A stretch of 64,000 bases of DNA from assembly GCA_000442125.1 (NCBI GenBank), contig KE546967.1, forward strand, positions 62,001 through 126,000, written 5' to 3'. A program made the translations under genes and the position numbers. The notes beneath the pieces are model-generated. The model saw nothing but the letters and a program-made list of their open reading frames with translations. It made no database searches and was not told where the DNA came from. Source of the stretch: Opeltia flavorubescens (lineage: Eukaryota > Ascomycota > Lecanoromycetes > Teloschistales > Teloschistaceae). Below, one piece after another: positions 10,672 to 20,695 of this stretch (position 1 is its first letter; every line of letters starts with the position of its first letter).

Positions 10672-12825
10672 CTAAACCTTCTTCCAAATACTCGGTCCAA
10701 ACCTCTCCAACCTCGACCAAAGCAAAAACACCCCCCCAACACCCAACACAACCCCATTCCAAAGCTGCAAACCCATCCACCCCCCCTCATCCAAAATCGC
10801 CCCCGCAATCGGCGTCCCGAGCAACAAACCCAACCCACACATCCCTGTAATCATCCCCAGACAACTCCCCAGCACCTGAAGATCGTCCGTTAGGCTGAAA
10901 ACAACAGGCCCCCCGAGGGAGACAAAAGCCCCCGACACAAAACCGTAGAGAATAGCAAACACAATAATCCCCGGCGTACTATGAACAGCAATCCAAACCA
11001 ACACCAGCGCCGTCGCCGCAAACGAAAACAGCGTATGTAAATTAATACTCCCCAAATACCGATCCGCCAACCACGTCGGCACCAACCTCCCCGCAAAACT
11101 CCCCGCATTAGTAACCACAAGCACATACGCCGCCAAATCCCTCTCCGTCCCACACTTCTGCAGCGCAAACAGCTCGATATAGAAAAACGAGATATATATC
11201 CCCATATACCCGAAAAGCATACCAAGCATGACGTGGACGAAAGACCAATTTTTGAAGAGGGAGATGTCGATGAGGTGTCGGAGGGTGGTGGGGGGAGTGC
11301 GTTCGCGCATGCTGAGGATGGAGGGGAGGAGGAAGAGGAGTTGGAGGAGGGCGATGAGACGGGTGGACCAGGGGAATGTGAGGTGGGGGAGGGTGTGGCG
11401 GAGGAGGGNGGGGAGGATGATACCACCTAGAAAAGCATTTAGCTAGCATCAACAATCAATCCGCGTCAAGAATCGATACAGGGGAGTGGAAACCCGAAAG
11501 GAAGAACGAACGCAAAATGCCATCCTCCACAGCGAAAAAAATATCATCTTCCACCTCTCTCCCCCTTTCCCCACGTTCCGACAAAAGAAGACGCAGAAAG
11601 AAAAAGCAAGCGCAGGAGAACAACAAGAAAGCCCAGATTCAAACCCAGGTTCGAATGAAGGCTCAAAAGGAGGAAGAGGAAGAGAGAGAAATTGCAGGCA
11701 CACTTACCGAGACTACTCCCCACACTGGCGATTCCGAATGCCCAACCCCTCCTCTCGCGGGGGAACCACTGCCCTATCACGCTCGCGCCGGGGAGATATA
11801 GACATCCGCTTCCCACGCCGACCATCACACCTAGAACGCCACCTCGTCGTCAGCAAAAACTATCCTCATCTCATGCCTTTCAATTCTCACCCCCTTCCAC
11901 GGTCGTTTCCACTCCCCACTCCCTCTTCTCCCCTCCCCACTGTCTTTCCCCCATCCTCAAAATCTTCCCCTTTTCCCCGAACCAGACAGACACCCCCACC
12001 TGAAAACCAGAAATATTAAACTCACCTTGACAAAGCACCAACTCCCAATACCCCCCACACCACCCCACCGCCACCATCCCCCCCACATTCAGCCCCGCGC
12101 CCACCCATATCAACGTTCGAAAATATCCTAAATCGGAAATAGGGCCGGCGAGGAAGGCTGTTAGGAATAAAAGGCCGGATTGGAGGGAGCCGATCCAGGC
12201 GATTTGGGAGGCGGAAGGGAGGTTTGGGGACTGTGGAGGTGGTTGGTGGTGGTTGGTTTGAGGATGAGGGAGAGGGAGAGGGAGAGGAAAGGTGGAGGAA
12301 GGGAGGAGGGGAGAACGGGGTTAAGGGAAAAGGGGGTTTACGCTGGTGTGAAAGAGGGGATTCGTTGAGGAAGGAGAAGTGTAGAGGGTTTGAAAGGAGC
12401 CGTAGGAGGAGGATAGACCCCTGGATTGGAAAAGGGGGTTAGTAACTAATGGGAGGACAAAGAAGGGGGGAGAGATGAAGGCAGCGGGTGGAGATCGAAA
12501 GGGAATGGGGGCAAAGGGGTATTTCCAGACGCGGAGAGAGGGGTGCATTAAGACTAGGGTGGGGGGTTTGTTGCTTTCTTTAGCGTTGTCGCTGCCTTTC
12601 CGGTTTTTTTTTGCCCTTTTATGTTTTTCTTTCTTTCCTCGTATGTTTTTTGGAGATATTAAGTGAAAGATATTTGACTTACCAAGTCGTGAAATTAATC
12701 CCAAAGGCACCGGCGACTTGTAACCAGGCAGTAAGGCCCGGCGTGGGGATATCATCCACGGATGTTTCGATGTCGAGCGTTGCTGTCGACGAGTCAGGTG
12801 ATGATAATTTCTCTGGGTCGGTCAT
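10672..12825 (-). CDS. MFS transporter, monocarboxylate-transporter (MCT) type
   Basis: A multi-exon gene starting with MTDPEKLSSPDSS at 12825. The soluble acidic N-terminus leads into PTPGLTAWLQVAGAFGINF, the family-typical first helix. The next exons give SYGSFQTLYTS, then SQIAWIGSLQSGLLFL with LAGPISDLGYFR. They continue with GVGSGCLYLPGASVIGQWF and RRGWAFGIASVGSSLG. The last exon (from about 11430) holds helices 7-12, including NWSFVHVMLGMLFGYMGI, AGRLVPTWLADRYLG, and a C-terminus ending in WKKV. These are the conserved elements of fungal MCT-like permeases, often found in metabolite clusters as importers or exporters. An ambiguous base at 11409 falls within coding sequence. It is oriented back-to-back with the PLP decarboxylase side and convergent with the dehydrogenase. 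Substrate unknown. Confidence 0.85.
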
Positions 12826-13065
12826 CGTGCGGGAGATCAGTTAGATTATCCGGTTTGGTTGGTGGAGTCTAATTATTTTGCAAATATACAACAACAACGT
12901 TGGATTTTTGGGCCGAATGTATTTTTCGTACTTTTCATTGTGAAATCCTTCCCCATCTTGCCTCACAAGCAAACCAGTCACACTTCCTTCTTCCGCATCC
13001 TTCCTCCCCCAGCACACTTCTGTCTGCCTAGAAACGGCACAGCACGTACACCCTCAGAAAATTGT

Positions 13066-13395
13066 AGCAGTGATGTATGGAGTACTATAGCTGACTACAT
13101 GAAGCTACCTCTCAAATCCGCCCCACCAGGATCGATTTTCCGCCCGAGATACATATGTCTCAGACGTCTCATCTTCCATCAATGGAAAATGCGCAATCGC
13201 ACGGCACGCTCACACCCTCAAGAAACCTTGTATTAGTGGATGTATGGAATGACCATAGCTGACTACATATGTGACTAAGTGATCTTCGATCCACATCGTC
13301 CATGGATCTCTCAGCCCGAGAGATGGCATGTCATGTCTCAGATGTCTCACATACCCATGTCGCGAAATCGCAATCGCACGGCACGGGGATCGGCC
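13066..13395. repeat. Diverged direct repeat, about 170-bp period, upstream of MFS gene
   Basis: Two blocks (about 13066-13215 and 13235-13395) share, in the same order, GATGTATGGA, ATAGCTGACTACAT, CCCGAGA...ATGTCTCAGA-GTCTCA and CAATCGCACGGCACG. Spacing and substitutions differ, so the duplication is old or degraded. No coding potential. Confidence 0.65.
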
Positions 13396-13501
13396 CGTCC
13401 TGCCTTCCATTTCACCCATTGGCCTCAAACCCAAAAACCCTAACCTAAATCTAAATCTCACCCGATGTCCACCTTCCCCGTTCGGAACCCCTCCAAAAAA
13501 T

Positions 13502-14899
13502 TCATCCCGGTACCTCATGCACCTTGACCTCATCCACAAACCCCCTTAGCCTATCCCTCGTCTCCGCCGCCAAGATCAAACACGCAATACTGTTTTCTCC
13601 CCTCCGATCATGACACCAGCCACATATCACCATCCTCCCCTCCTGAAACCTATCCGCAAAGGCTCGCAAGAAATCCTCCCTCGTGCCTTTAAGGTACAAG
13701 GGGAAGAAAAGCACCGCTTCATGCAAATGTCTCCGAAGGGAGAAATGTCCCCGCAGTAAGCCGAGCGGATGCGACCCTCCAACCCGTGCGTTGAGATCAA
13801 CGACGACGTGTTGACCGTTGGCGTCAGTCATGATATCTGCGCTTATAGGTCCGTAGTACCCTTTGCTATGGACATAACCTGCCATATCCTCCAAAATGGG
13901 CCTGAACTTTTCCTTCAGAGAATCTTGCTGCTGATAAGAAATATACCCACCAGCCCAATGCCCGCTCTCATCCATAATCTGCTCAGTGCAAGACTGGAAC
14001 ACCATCTTGCCCGCTCTAGTCACGAAGAAAGAAAGAGAAGCAGTTGCGCTATCAATCATGGATTGGAGCACTAGACTACAAGGCCAAAGATGCTGATTCG
14101 AAGCGTTGAGCTGATGGAGCATACGCTCAACTTCCGGAGCGAGAGTTTCAAGTGCTGTACTTCGATGAGCTTCTGTACGTATGAGGAAGGTCCCCTGCCC
14201 CGATAAAGCTTGGGGCATTTTTACGGCGAAGGGTAATGGTTGTTCGGCTATCGGTTTCAGCATCCGTGCTACTTCTGCATGCACGAGCTCCGGGTCTTGG
14301 ATCTGGTGAGGTTCGAGTATAGTGTCGATGACTGTGGAGGTTGGTGTGGGGAGGCCCGAAAAAGCTAGAGCTCTCTTGGAAAGAACCTCGTAGTGCGCTT
14401 CTGGATCGACGTCGTGAGCGAAGCTGAGGAGACAGTCCATGGGACTTGTGATTGCGATTTTTGCTTTTGGAGGGAGGAGGATATCTTTTGCATTTGTAAC
14501 GAAGGACAGTTCTGGTCGCTGGGTTGGATGGAGCTGATGGAAAACTTGATCGGCATCGACTTGATGAGGTCGCTTGTCTTCTGTGAAGAGCTTCTTTTGC
14601 GAATTTTCAAGGTCGTTTGGATCGAGGTCGAATAGTATTAGAGGCATTGGTCCTGCAACGAATCCAAAGAGTTGGGGCACGATTTGGAGGAAGAGCCGAG
14701 CGAGTTCATCGCCATCGTGTGTATGGTTTAGTGGTGATTGGTATGTGAACTTCTTAGAAAGTGGGACGCCATCGCTCATTTGGATATCGGCGGTCGGAAC
14801 GGCGTAGACGAGGACGATCGGTCCATCTGAAGGTCCATCTAGAATGTAGAGTTCATCTAGCGTGGTGTCTAGGTAGATATCTTGCACATTTGAGTCCAT
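13502..14899 (-). CDS. Fungal ATP-grasp family enzyme
   Basis: A single open frame of 465 residues from the ATG at 14899. The N-terminal third (starting MDSNVQDIYLDTTLDELY) is a preATP-grasp-like region. The middle carries KMPQALSGQGTFLIRTEAH, which fits the ATP-binding lysine and glycine-rich loop. Further on are SADIMTDANGQHVVVDLNARVGG (Asp368-Leu-Asn370) and SHPLGLLRGHF. The DLNAR element corresponds to the metal-binding D/E-x-N of ATP-grasp ligases. Such enzymes activate a carboxylate as acyl phosphate and couple it to an amine or thiol. The gene is divergent from the tandem PLP decarboxylase 767 bp away. An amine maker next to an amide-bond maker suggests one pathway. Relatives in filamentous fungi are mostly uncharacterised, so the substrate is unknown. 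Confidence 0.82.
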   Translation of the reverse strand: MDSNVQDIYLDTTLDELYILDGPSDGPIVLVYAVPTADIQMSDGVPLSKKFTYQSPLNHTHDGDELARLFLQIVPQLFGFVAGPMPLILFDLDPNDLENSQKKLFTEDKRPHQVDADQVFHQLHPTQRPELSFVTNAKDILLPPKAKIAITSPMDCLLSFAHDVDPEAHYEVLSKRALAFSGLPTPTSTVIDTILEPHQIQDPELVHAEVARMLKPIAEQPLPFAVKMPQALSGQGTFLIRTEAHRSTALETLAPEVERMLHQLNASNQHLWPCSLVLQSMIDSATASLSFFVTRAGKMVFQSCTEQIMDESGHWAGGYISYQQQDSLKEKFRPILEDMAGYVHSKGYYGPISADIMTDANGQHVVVDLNARVGGSHPLGLLRGHFSLRRHLHEAVLFFPLYLKGTREDFLRAFADRFQEGRMVICGWCHDRRGENSIACLILAAETRDRLRGFVDEVKVHEVPG

Positions 14900-15666
14900 C
14901 TTTTTAGAATCATAGATGTTTCAAATGTCCGGTTGGAAGTGAGTAGATGTGGGGATAACGACCTTGCCGAGTTACGTAGGGCTTGTAGTGAGCACGTTTG
15001 AGTTCGAAAATGAGGGAATGCCCCAGTCCGCCATGTAGCGGCGTAGGCCAAACCACTTGTCAACGCCAAAAATGAACGGTATTGCGAATGGGTATCGTGC
15101 CGCTGTTGAGCGGTATCTCTACGCGTGCGCCTGCAGGTCATATGCAAGTGTCCTGCAGGCGGTTGATAGACTTCCGATTCGCCAATTCACGTCCGAGCAT
15201 GTGGTTCAGCCGTGTCGATCCTTCACTGATGTAATCACCATCGCACTCCGATTGTCTCAATCCATCGCAGCCGTTGATTCTTTCTGATGGAATTGAGCTA
15301 GCGAACCTTCTGGCAGACTGACATTCGCGATACCGCTAGCATTTGTCTCAGTCGTAATTTCACCTGCTAGGGGATTCCGTACGAATCCTCTAGAAATGGA
15401 TGGACAGAGGTGATCTGCGGGGTAGGCCCAGAATTACAACCAGGTGATGTCGTCTAGATTCCACAGCATTTTGTGATACCACTGGAGTGTGAGATTCCGA
15501 GCGCTTTCACCGGTCACCGGATTTTAGCAACGAGCAGAGTTTGAGAACTCGCAGTCGGCGCGCACGTCTCACATTGCATGAGGATTGATCATGAATAATT
15601 CGACTCTTCGCTGCCCTGCCAAACAATAGAAAACGCCTGAGGATAGCCTTCCACGATCAGCCAACA
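14900..15666. promoter_or_regulatory. Divergent promoter region, ATP-grasp / PLP decarboxylase
   Basis: This 767 bp lies between the two start codons without a supportable gene. It must carry both promoters. No specific binding site was identified. Confidence 0.5.
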
Positions 15667-18639
15667 ATGACGGAGATCGCCTTGGTTTCCGAGGAGCCTG
15701 GCAGACACCTCGATGGACTTAAAAAGGGACGAAGCATCCACGCGGTGCGTGAGGTTGCAACTCCCGAAAACGACTCTCCTCCCCTGAACGAGATTGAGAA
15801 AGCTTTTGAAAGGCGCGGACAATGGATTGAAGATCCCGTCTCGTCGCAATGGGATGTCAAAAGGCCAGACATCTCCGCCAAACTGAAAGAAATCAACGAA
15901 CTCTACAACCAATGGCGCACTTCCGGACCCGGTCCGTTCAGCCATTTCTCAGATCCCCTATGGCTGCAATCTTGCGAGGTACTTCGAGACGTCGGCTTAC
16001 CGTGGTTAAACAACAATCTCAATCTTCCAGACGATATCGATCCCAGCTGGCCATTCCAATTTAAGCGTTTTGAGAGGGAGGTAGTGATTGCCAAGGGCGC
16101 ACGAGTTGGTGCCAAAGATGTGTCAGGATATATCTGTACAGGAAATGAGGGGAATTTGTATGCGATTCGGGCTCTGCAACAGGAATTGCGACGGCAAAGA
16201 CCGGCGCAACGACCTCTGCTGGTGGCCAAATTCATGAATCCGGAGATCTTGAGGACTGCTGCGCAGATTTTTGGTTTGGAGACTTTCCAAATCGGGGATG
16301 ACTGGAAAAATGCAAGGAACGAACTCTCCGGGTTGACTACTGGCAGTCGACCTATCGTCTTCGCAGCCACTTTGGCGAATGAGAAAGGGCATTCAGATAA
16401 TTTCGATGAGATTTCTAAGCTCGCGACCGTCTTTCAGCTGTTCTTACACGTTGACGCATCTCGAAATTTCGATTTTGTGACAGCTCTTTCCGCATCCGCA
16501 AGACAGCGACTAGGCATACCTCAACTCAAACTTCTTCATCCAAATCTCGATGAGCCTCCACCCACATTTGAGGAGCCAACAATATGCGCTGCAACGATCG
16601 TGGCCGCGGGGATGAATTGTACAAACCCACCTCCAGTCGTGGTTATGAGGCCAAAAGACCTTGGAAATCCTCTATCACGCAAAGTTGAATATCTCAAGGG
16701 TTCAGATAACACTTTGTGTGGCTCGCGTGACGGTATAGGTCCTTTGTTGATGTATATTCAAGAAGAGCGTTTTGCTACCAATACACGGAAGAAAATCTAT
16801 GCACAATGCTTGGCCAACCACCAGAGGTTGATCAGCAAGCTGACTGATCATAAAGTAACGTTCCGGGCTTCTGCTATGTCATTGGATATCGTCGTTTACC
16901 CTGTACGACCAGATGTTGGCTCCTTGGAAAAAGAGACGGGTCTTCACCCACTGGACGATGGCGGGTTTATGCTTAGTATCCAACCGAGCGTGACCGCTGA
17001 GCAGATTGACTTTCTGGTGGAAGTTCTATGCGGAAATGGACTCGATGATGGCTTTTTAGTGCCATCTCGCCCAAATTTTTGGATGAACTACACTGTCCCG
17101 GAGGCTTTGATAAGTCATCTTCGTTCCACTATGGATAGTTGGCATCATTCGGCAAAAAGCTCCGGTGGGTATTGTCTGAATCAAGCAACTTATGCCGCCA
17201 TCGGACCAATCATTGGACCATTCCTCCCAGTATCTATTCCCCATGACTGGACAAGACTCCGTGGGGTCGAGATTCTCGAAGCTCGCAAGTCAAGCTTCGG
17301 TCTTTTGAAAGAGGAGCGTGAAGCTTTTGCTGCACGCTTCACCACAGGAAGTACCATGGGCAACCGAATCGGATTGTACACCGCGCTGGAGTATTGCCCA
17401 AACGCATGTATCTACTACTCCGAGTCCATCCACTACAGCATTAAAAAGATCGTGAGTGATAATGATATCTTGACCCGTCGATGGACTGATGGAGGACTAC
17501 CTCGATTCATGGAGATCGCTGCAGACGATCAAGGATGCATGATTCCTGAAGACCTAGCCAAGAAAGTAGCGGAAAATCAACATCTTTATGAAAGTCAAGG
17601 CCAACAGCACGAGGTGATCCTTCTCGTGACCATCGGCACAACATTCACAGGCGGGCGAGATAATATTTTCGGCTTACGTCAAGCGCTGGACGATGCTGGT
17701 CTGAGGGTTTCCTATATCCACGCGGACGGAGCCTTGGATTTCGGGTTCTCCTCCGATTCCGTATCTCTCGGGACGCCAGAAACAATGACCAAGAACGATC
17801 TTCCAGTTGTCCAAGGCATCACGATGAGCCACCACAAAGCTTTCGGATTCATGGTATCCGGAGAAGTCATATGCTACAGTCCAAGGAACCAGCAGCTAGC
17901 GCACGTGGTTGCTGAAGTTGATCCTCGAGTCGTGTTTGAGACTTGGCTCTTCCAGAAGATGTATTCGCCCTCGGATTGGGAAATAGTGAATCAATATTGT
18001 AAAGCAAATGCAAGACAACTTAGATCCGGCATGGAAGCTGCTGGATTGAGGATAAGGTATAATGAAGAAAGCTACATCACTGTGATGGAGCGTCCGCCAG
18101 CGTGGATTCTACATCAATACCATCTGGCCCCTGAGGGAGGCTGGGTGCATTACTTGACTATGCCTCACATATCTCCAAGCGCTGTTGATGAGTTTGTCGG
18201 GACAATGGCTCTCTTCGATCGAACCTATATAGCGGTCTTACGCCAGGCTGAGGCGAATTTGAACATGATCATCACCCAAGGCGTCAGTATTGTACGTATC
18301 TCATCTCTGGATTTTGCGGACTTTTCGAAGGTTTTTGCTTTCTATGAACGGACTCGCTCAATGGACTCCGAGTCACACAAGGAGAGTGAGAAATGTGGGG
18401 AAGAGGACTTCATATTGCGGTTCGCTCATAGCGCTGTATCGTTTGCGGCGCTCGATCAGGCTGGCGAGCCGTTGATATTGTTCCTATCGGAATCCCGGCT
18501 AGATAAGAGGATATACTCACAGCCAGTGTTGATACGCCGTAATCTCTGCAGTCACTTGATTGGGGTCCATTATATTTTCTCCGATGCCTTAGATACGCTC
18601 GCGGATGAGCTAGGCCTCGTTCATGTTCATGACCGCTAG
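15667..18639 (+). CDS. Tandem group II PLP-dependent decarboxylase-like protein with degenerate N-terminal copy
   Basis: One uninterrupted frame of 990 residues, about twice the usual length. Residues 50-450 resemble a group II amino-acid decarboxylase: TGNEGNLYAIRAL near 157-170, LHVDAS at 260-265, GSRDGIGPL after it. However, the expected SxHK lysine region reads TIVAAGMNC (Met316 in the Lys position by eye) and the cofactor-stacking His is also missing. Residues 480-860 form a second, intact copy. It has FTTGSTMGNRIGL (558-569), YYSESIHYS with His589, YIHADGALDFGF with Asp687, and MSHHKAFGF with Lys724, the Schiff-base lysine. A roughly 120-residue C-terminal extension follows. The active half most resembles histidine/aromatic-type decarboxylases, which make biogenic amines. 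The dead half may stabilise the fold as an internal pseudo-dimer. Divergent from the ATP-grasp gene. Amino-acid substrate not readable. Confidence 0.88.
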   Translation: MTEIALVSEEPGRHLDGLKKGRSIHAVREVATPENDSPPLNEIEKAFERRGQWIEDPVSSQWDVKRPDISAKLKEINELYNQWRTSGPGPFSHFSDPLWLQSCEVLRDVGLPWLNNNLNLPDDIDPSWPFQFKRFEREVVIAKGARVGAKDVSGYICTGNEGNLYAIRALQQELRRQRPAQRPLLVAKFMNPEILRTAAQIFGLETFQIGDDWKNARNELSGLTTGSRPIVFAATLANEKGHSDNFDEISKLATVFQLFLHVDASRNFDFVTALSASARQRLGIPQLKLLHPNLDEPPPTFEEPTICAATIVAAGMNCTNPPPVVVMRPKDLGNPLSRKVEYLKGSDNTLCGSRDGIGPLLMYIQEERFATNTRKKIYAQCLANHQRLISKLTDHKVTFRASAMSLDIVVYPVRPDVGSLEKETGLHPLDDGGFMLSIQPSVTAEQIDFLVEVLCGNGLDDGFLVPSRPNFWMNYTVPEALISHLRSTMDSWHHSAKSSGGYCLNQATYAAIGPIIGPFLPVSIPHDWTRLRGVEILEARKSSFGLLKEEREAFAARFTTGSTMGNRIGLYTALEYCPNACIYYSESIHYSIKKIVSDNDILTRRWTDGGLPRFMEIAADDQGCMIPEDLAKKVAENQHLYESQGQQHEVILLVTIGTTFTGGRDNIFGLRQALDDAGLRVSYIHADGALDFGFSSDSVSLGTPETMTKNDLPVVQGITMSHHKAFGFMVSGEVICYSPRNQQLAHVVAEVDPRVVFETWLFQKMYSPSDWEIVNQYCKANARQLRSGMEAAGLRIRYNEESYITVMERPPAWILHQYHLAPEGGWVHYLTMPHISPSAVDEFVGTMALFDRTYIAVLRQAEANLNMIITQGVSIVRISSLDFADFSKVFAFYERTRSMDSESHKESEKCGEEDFILRFAHSAVSFAALDQAGEPLILFLSESRLDKRIYSQPVLIRRNLCSHLIGVHYIFSDALDTLADELGLVHVHDR

Positions 18640-19278
18640 GGTCATGATCTAGTATCATTGTCCACGAATCTCTCTGGTTCAATATCATCAGCGAGGGAGG
18701 GTATTTTGGGGAATGTTCATTGACAATCTTCTTCACGGAGGGAGGAGCGAAGACATCTTTTACGACCCAGCGTGGATCGCAGAGCGGTGTGACATTAGCC
18801 CTTGGACTATACTCTTAGTGAGACAAAGATAGCCCTTGAAGTCACAATTCGAATCAGGCGATGGTACGGAGAATTCCGACATGACTCTTTACCCCAGTAC
18901 GAGGATTTCAGATGGTTCAACACTCTGGATCTTTTGATTTGATGTTCAAATCCATCCAATCTTTTAATGATGTGTCTAGGCGGGCAAAGAGTGAAAAAGT
19001 CACGGCATAATGGCAGTTGTTGACACTGCTCAGGTAGTGGATAGATTATGGTGGGAGAAGATTGCCGCCGAGTTAAGTGCCCAACCTGGAATGGACGTCC
19101 GTTTGCTTGACCGAGGACTTTGATGGCAACAGCTTCTTGCCGGACCAAACAATCCGTTCACATGACCGTTTCCGCCCAAGGACGTGTACATTCTTGGTGA
19201 CTCAAGCAGAAATTTTGTTGTATGAAGCCGTCCAAGGTTACCGGCGGGAACCTTGAAGGTATATTACCACCAGCTCTT
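18640..19278. other. Intergenic, nothing recognised
   Basis: Convergent 3' flanks of the decarboxylase and the small secreted protein gene. The 113-codon frame on the minus strand (18807-19148) has no recognisable feature. Confidence 0.5.
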
Positions 19279-19791
19279 TCACCGCCGTTGCTCACTCAAG
19301 CGTTTTTTCGACTTATCCCCCGCTTCAACCCTCACCTGCAGATTCTTATCTCTTCCCGTCTGCGTAAGCCCTCCTAAATGGTCCGCATGGAAAACGCAGC
19401 TCAACAGCACCTCGAAGGCCGCCCTCTTGATATCCATCAAAGATGCCATCGCAACCTGGGGATCCGCGCTCGGGATATCGATGGTAACATTGCACTCGTC
19501 GTCCTGAGACTTCCAGGTCTGCGGCAGTGGTAATTGGTAGGGGGTTGGACGGCGGGAGAAGGTTCTCATGCGATGAATGGTGGAAGGTGGTTTGGCGATT
19601 TGATGCTGGATTATGCGGGCGCAGTCGGCGAGGGTGGGAATATGGGATGCGTAGCGACTGTCGTAGCAGAGGACTTCCAAGGGGTTGGCTGTGACGTTGT
19701 CGGCGGAGGTCATAGCTTGGGTGTCCGGGGGGAGGAGAAGAGAGAGCACGAGAGCTGGGAAGAGGACGGTGAGGAATGCCAACAGCAGCAT
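19279..19791 (-). CDS. Small secreted protein, unknown function
   Basis: A single exon of 170 residues. The first ATG (19791) gives a strong signal peptide, MLLLAFLTVLFPALVLSLLL. The mature part contains four cysteines (LCYDSRY, LADCARI, DDECNVT, LLSCVFH), consistent with two disulfides. It ends in a basic, Lys/Arg-rich tail (SKKRLSEQRR). An Asn-x-Thr sequon occurs in the cysteine region. The pattern (Cys about 20 residues before the next Cys, aromatic-Arg segment, then Cys-x-V-x-I) recurs in many small secreted proteins of plant-associated ascomycetes, which I recall only as uncharacterised. Effector status is unproven. Confidence 0.6.
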   Translation of the reverse strand: MLLLAFLTVLFPALVLSLLLPPDTQAMTSADNVTANPLEVLCYDSRYASHIPTLADCARIIQHQIAKPPSTIHRMRTFSRRPTPYQLPLPQTWKSQDDECNVTIDIPSADPQVAMASLMDIKRAAFEVLLSCVFHADHLGGLTQTGRDKNLQVRVEAGDKSKKRLSEQRR

Positions 19792-20695
19792 GGCCTCAGC
19801 TGTGTGTGACAAGGGAGAGGCAGGCGAGGTAGAGTCAAAGCGTAGGATAAGGTGCTGGACATGGCGAACAGAGGTTTTTCACGGTGGGGCAGGATGGGAT
19901 TTGGAAACAACCGCATAGTTATGCGGATGCGCGTGTCGGGAGTTGTAGATAACATGGGAAATGATACGGATCACCGGGAATAGAATATCCATTGTCTAAG
20001 AATAGATGTTTGACTACGACTGAAGAAACGTATGTGTGAAAGGGAGTAATTCTGCTATTGCTAAAGGAAGAGGTCGTGCTAGTGCTCATGATAGCAATAT
20101 GATGATGTCCACTGATAGTATCTGCTAAACATAACCCTACTAAGCTTCTGGAGGCTAGGCTGCCAAGGATCATCCACCTCGGCATGTTCGGCATCTCGGC
20201 ACCTTGGCCCAGTCTAATGACATAACTCTTTACATACCACTAGCATGGAATTATGATATTGAACGTGCATACTGAAATGCAAAGGAGCGCAAGCATCATT
20301 TTACAGGTGCTCCTGGATTTTTAGCCGTCCACACGAATTACAGATGCGTAAGAATGGCTCTGCGGATACTCCGGATTCAATATCAAGAAGTCTGTTCAGT
20401 CGCTTCTCTGATTCCGGGATGAGACTATTAACATGCTACGAGAACTCTACAGGGACGACTGTCGCTACATATTAGATCGAAAAGACTATAATTGATAAAT
20501 CCACGGTTAGCGAGAGGTTTAGAGCTGCTGAACATGTCAAAAAAATGCTGGGCACGTAGTTTGTGTATGTCTTACTCATTGACAACCTTTAACCTATGAC
20601 TTTTCGATAATGAGAAGAATGAATTATGTCTCCATATCCTCTTACCTTATTGCATCATTTCCTATTTTACACTACTTTCTGCGCCAATGCAAACT
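19792..20695. other. Intergenic, nothing recognised
   Basis: Upstream of the small secreted protein gene and downstream of the sulfotransferase-like gene. No supported open frame; moderately AT-rich. Confidence 0.5.

Noticed and set aside
16123-16392. Antisense frames within the PLP decarboxylase gene
   Set aside because: The sense frame is 990 codons long with conserved motifs; the reverse frames are shadows.
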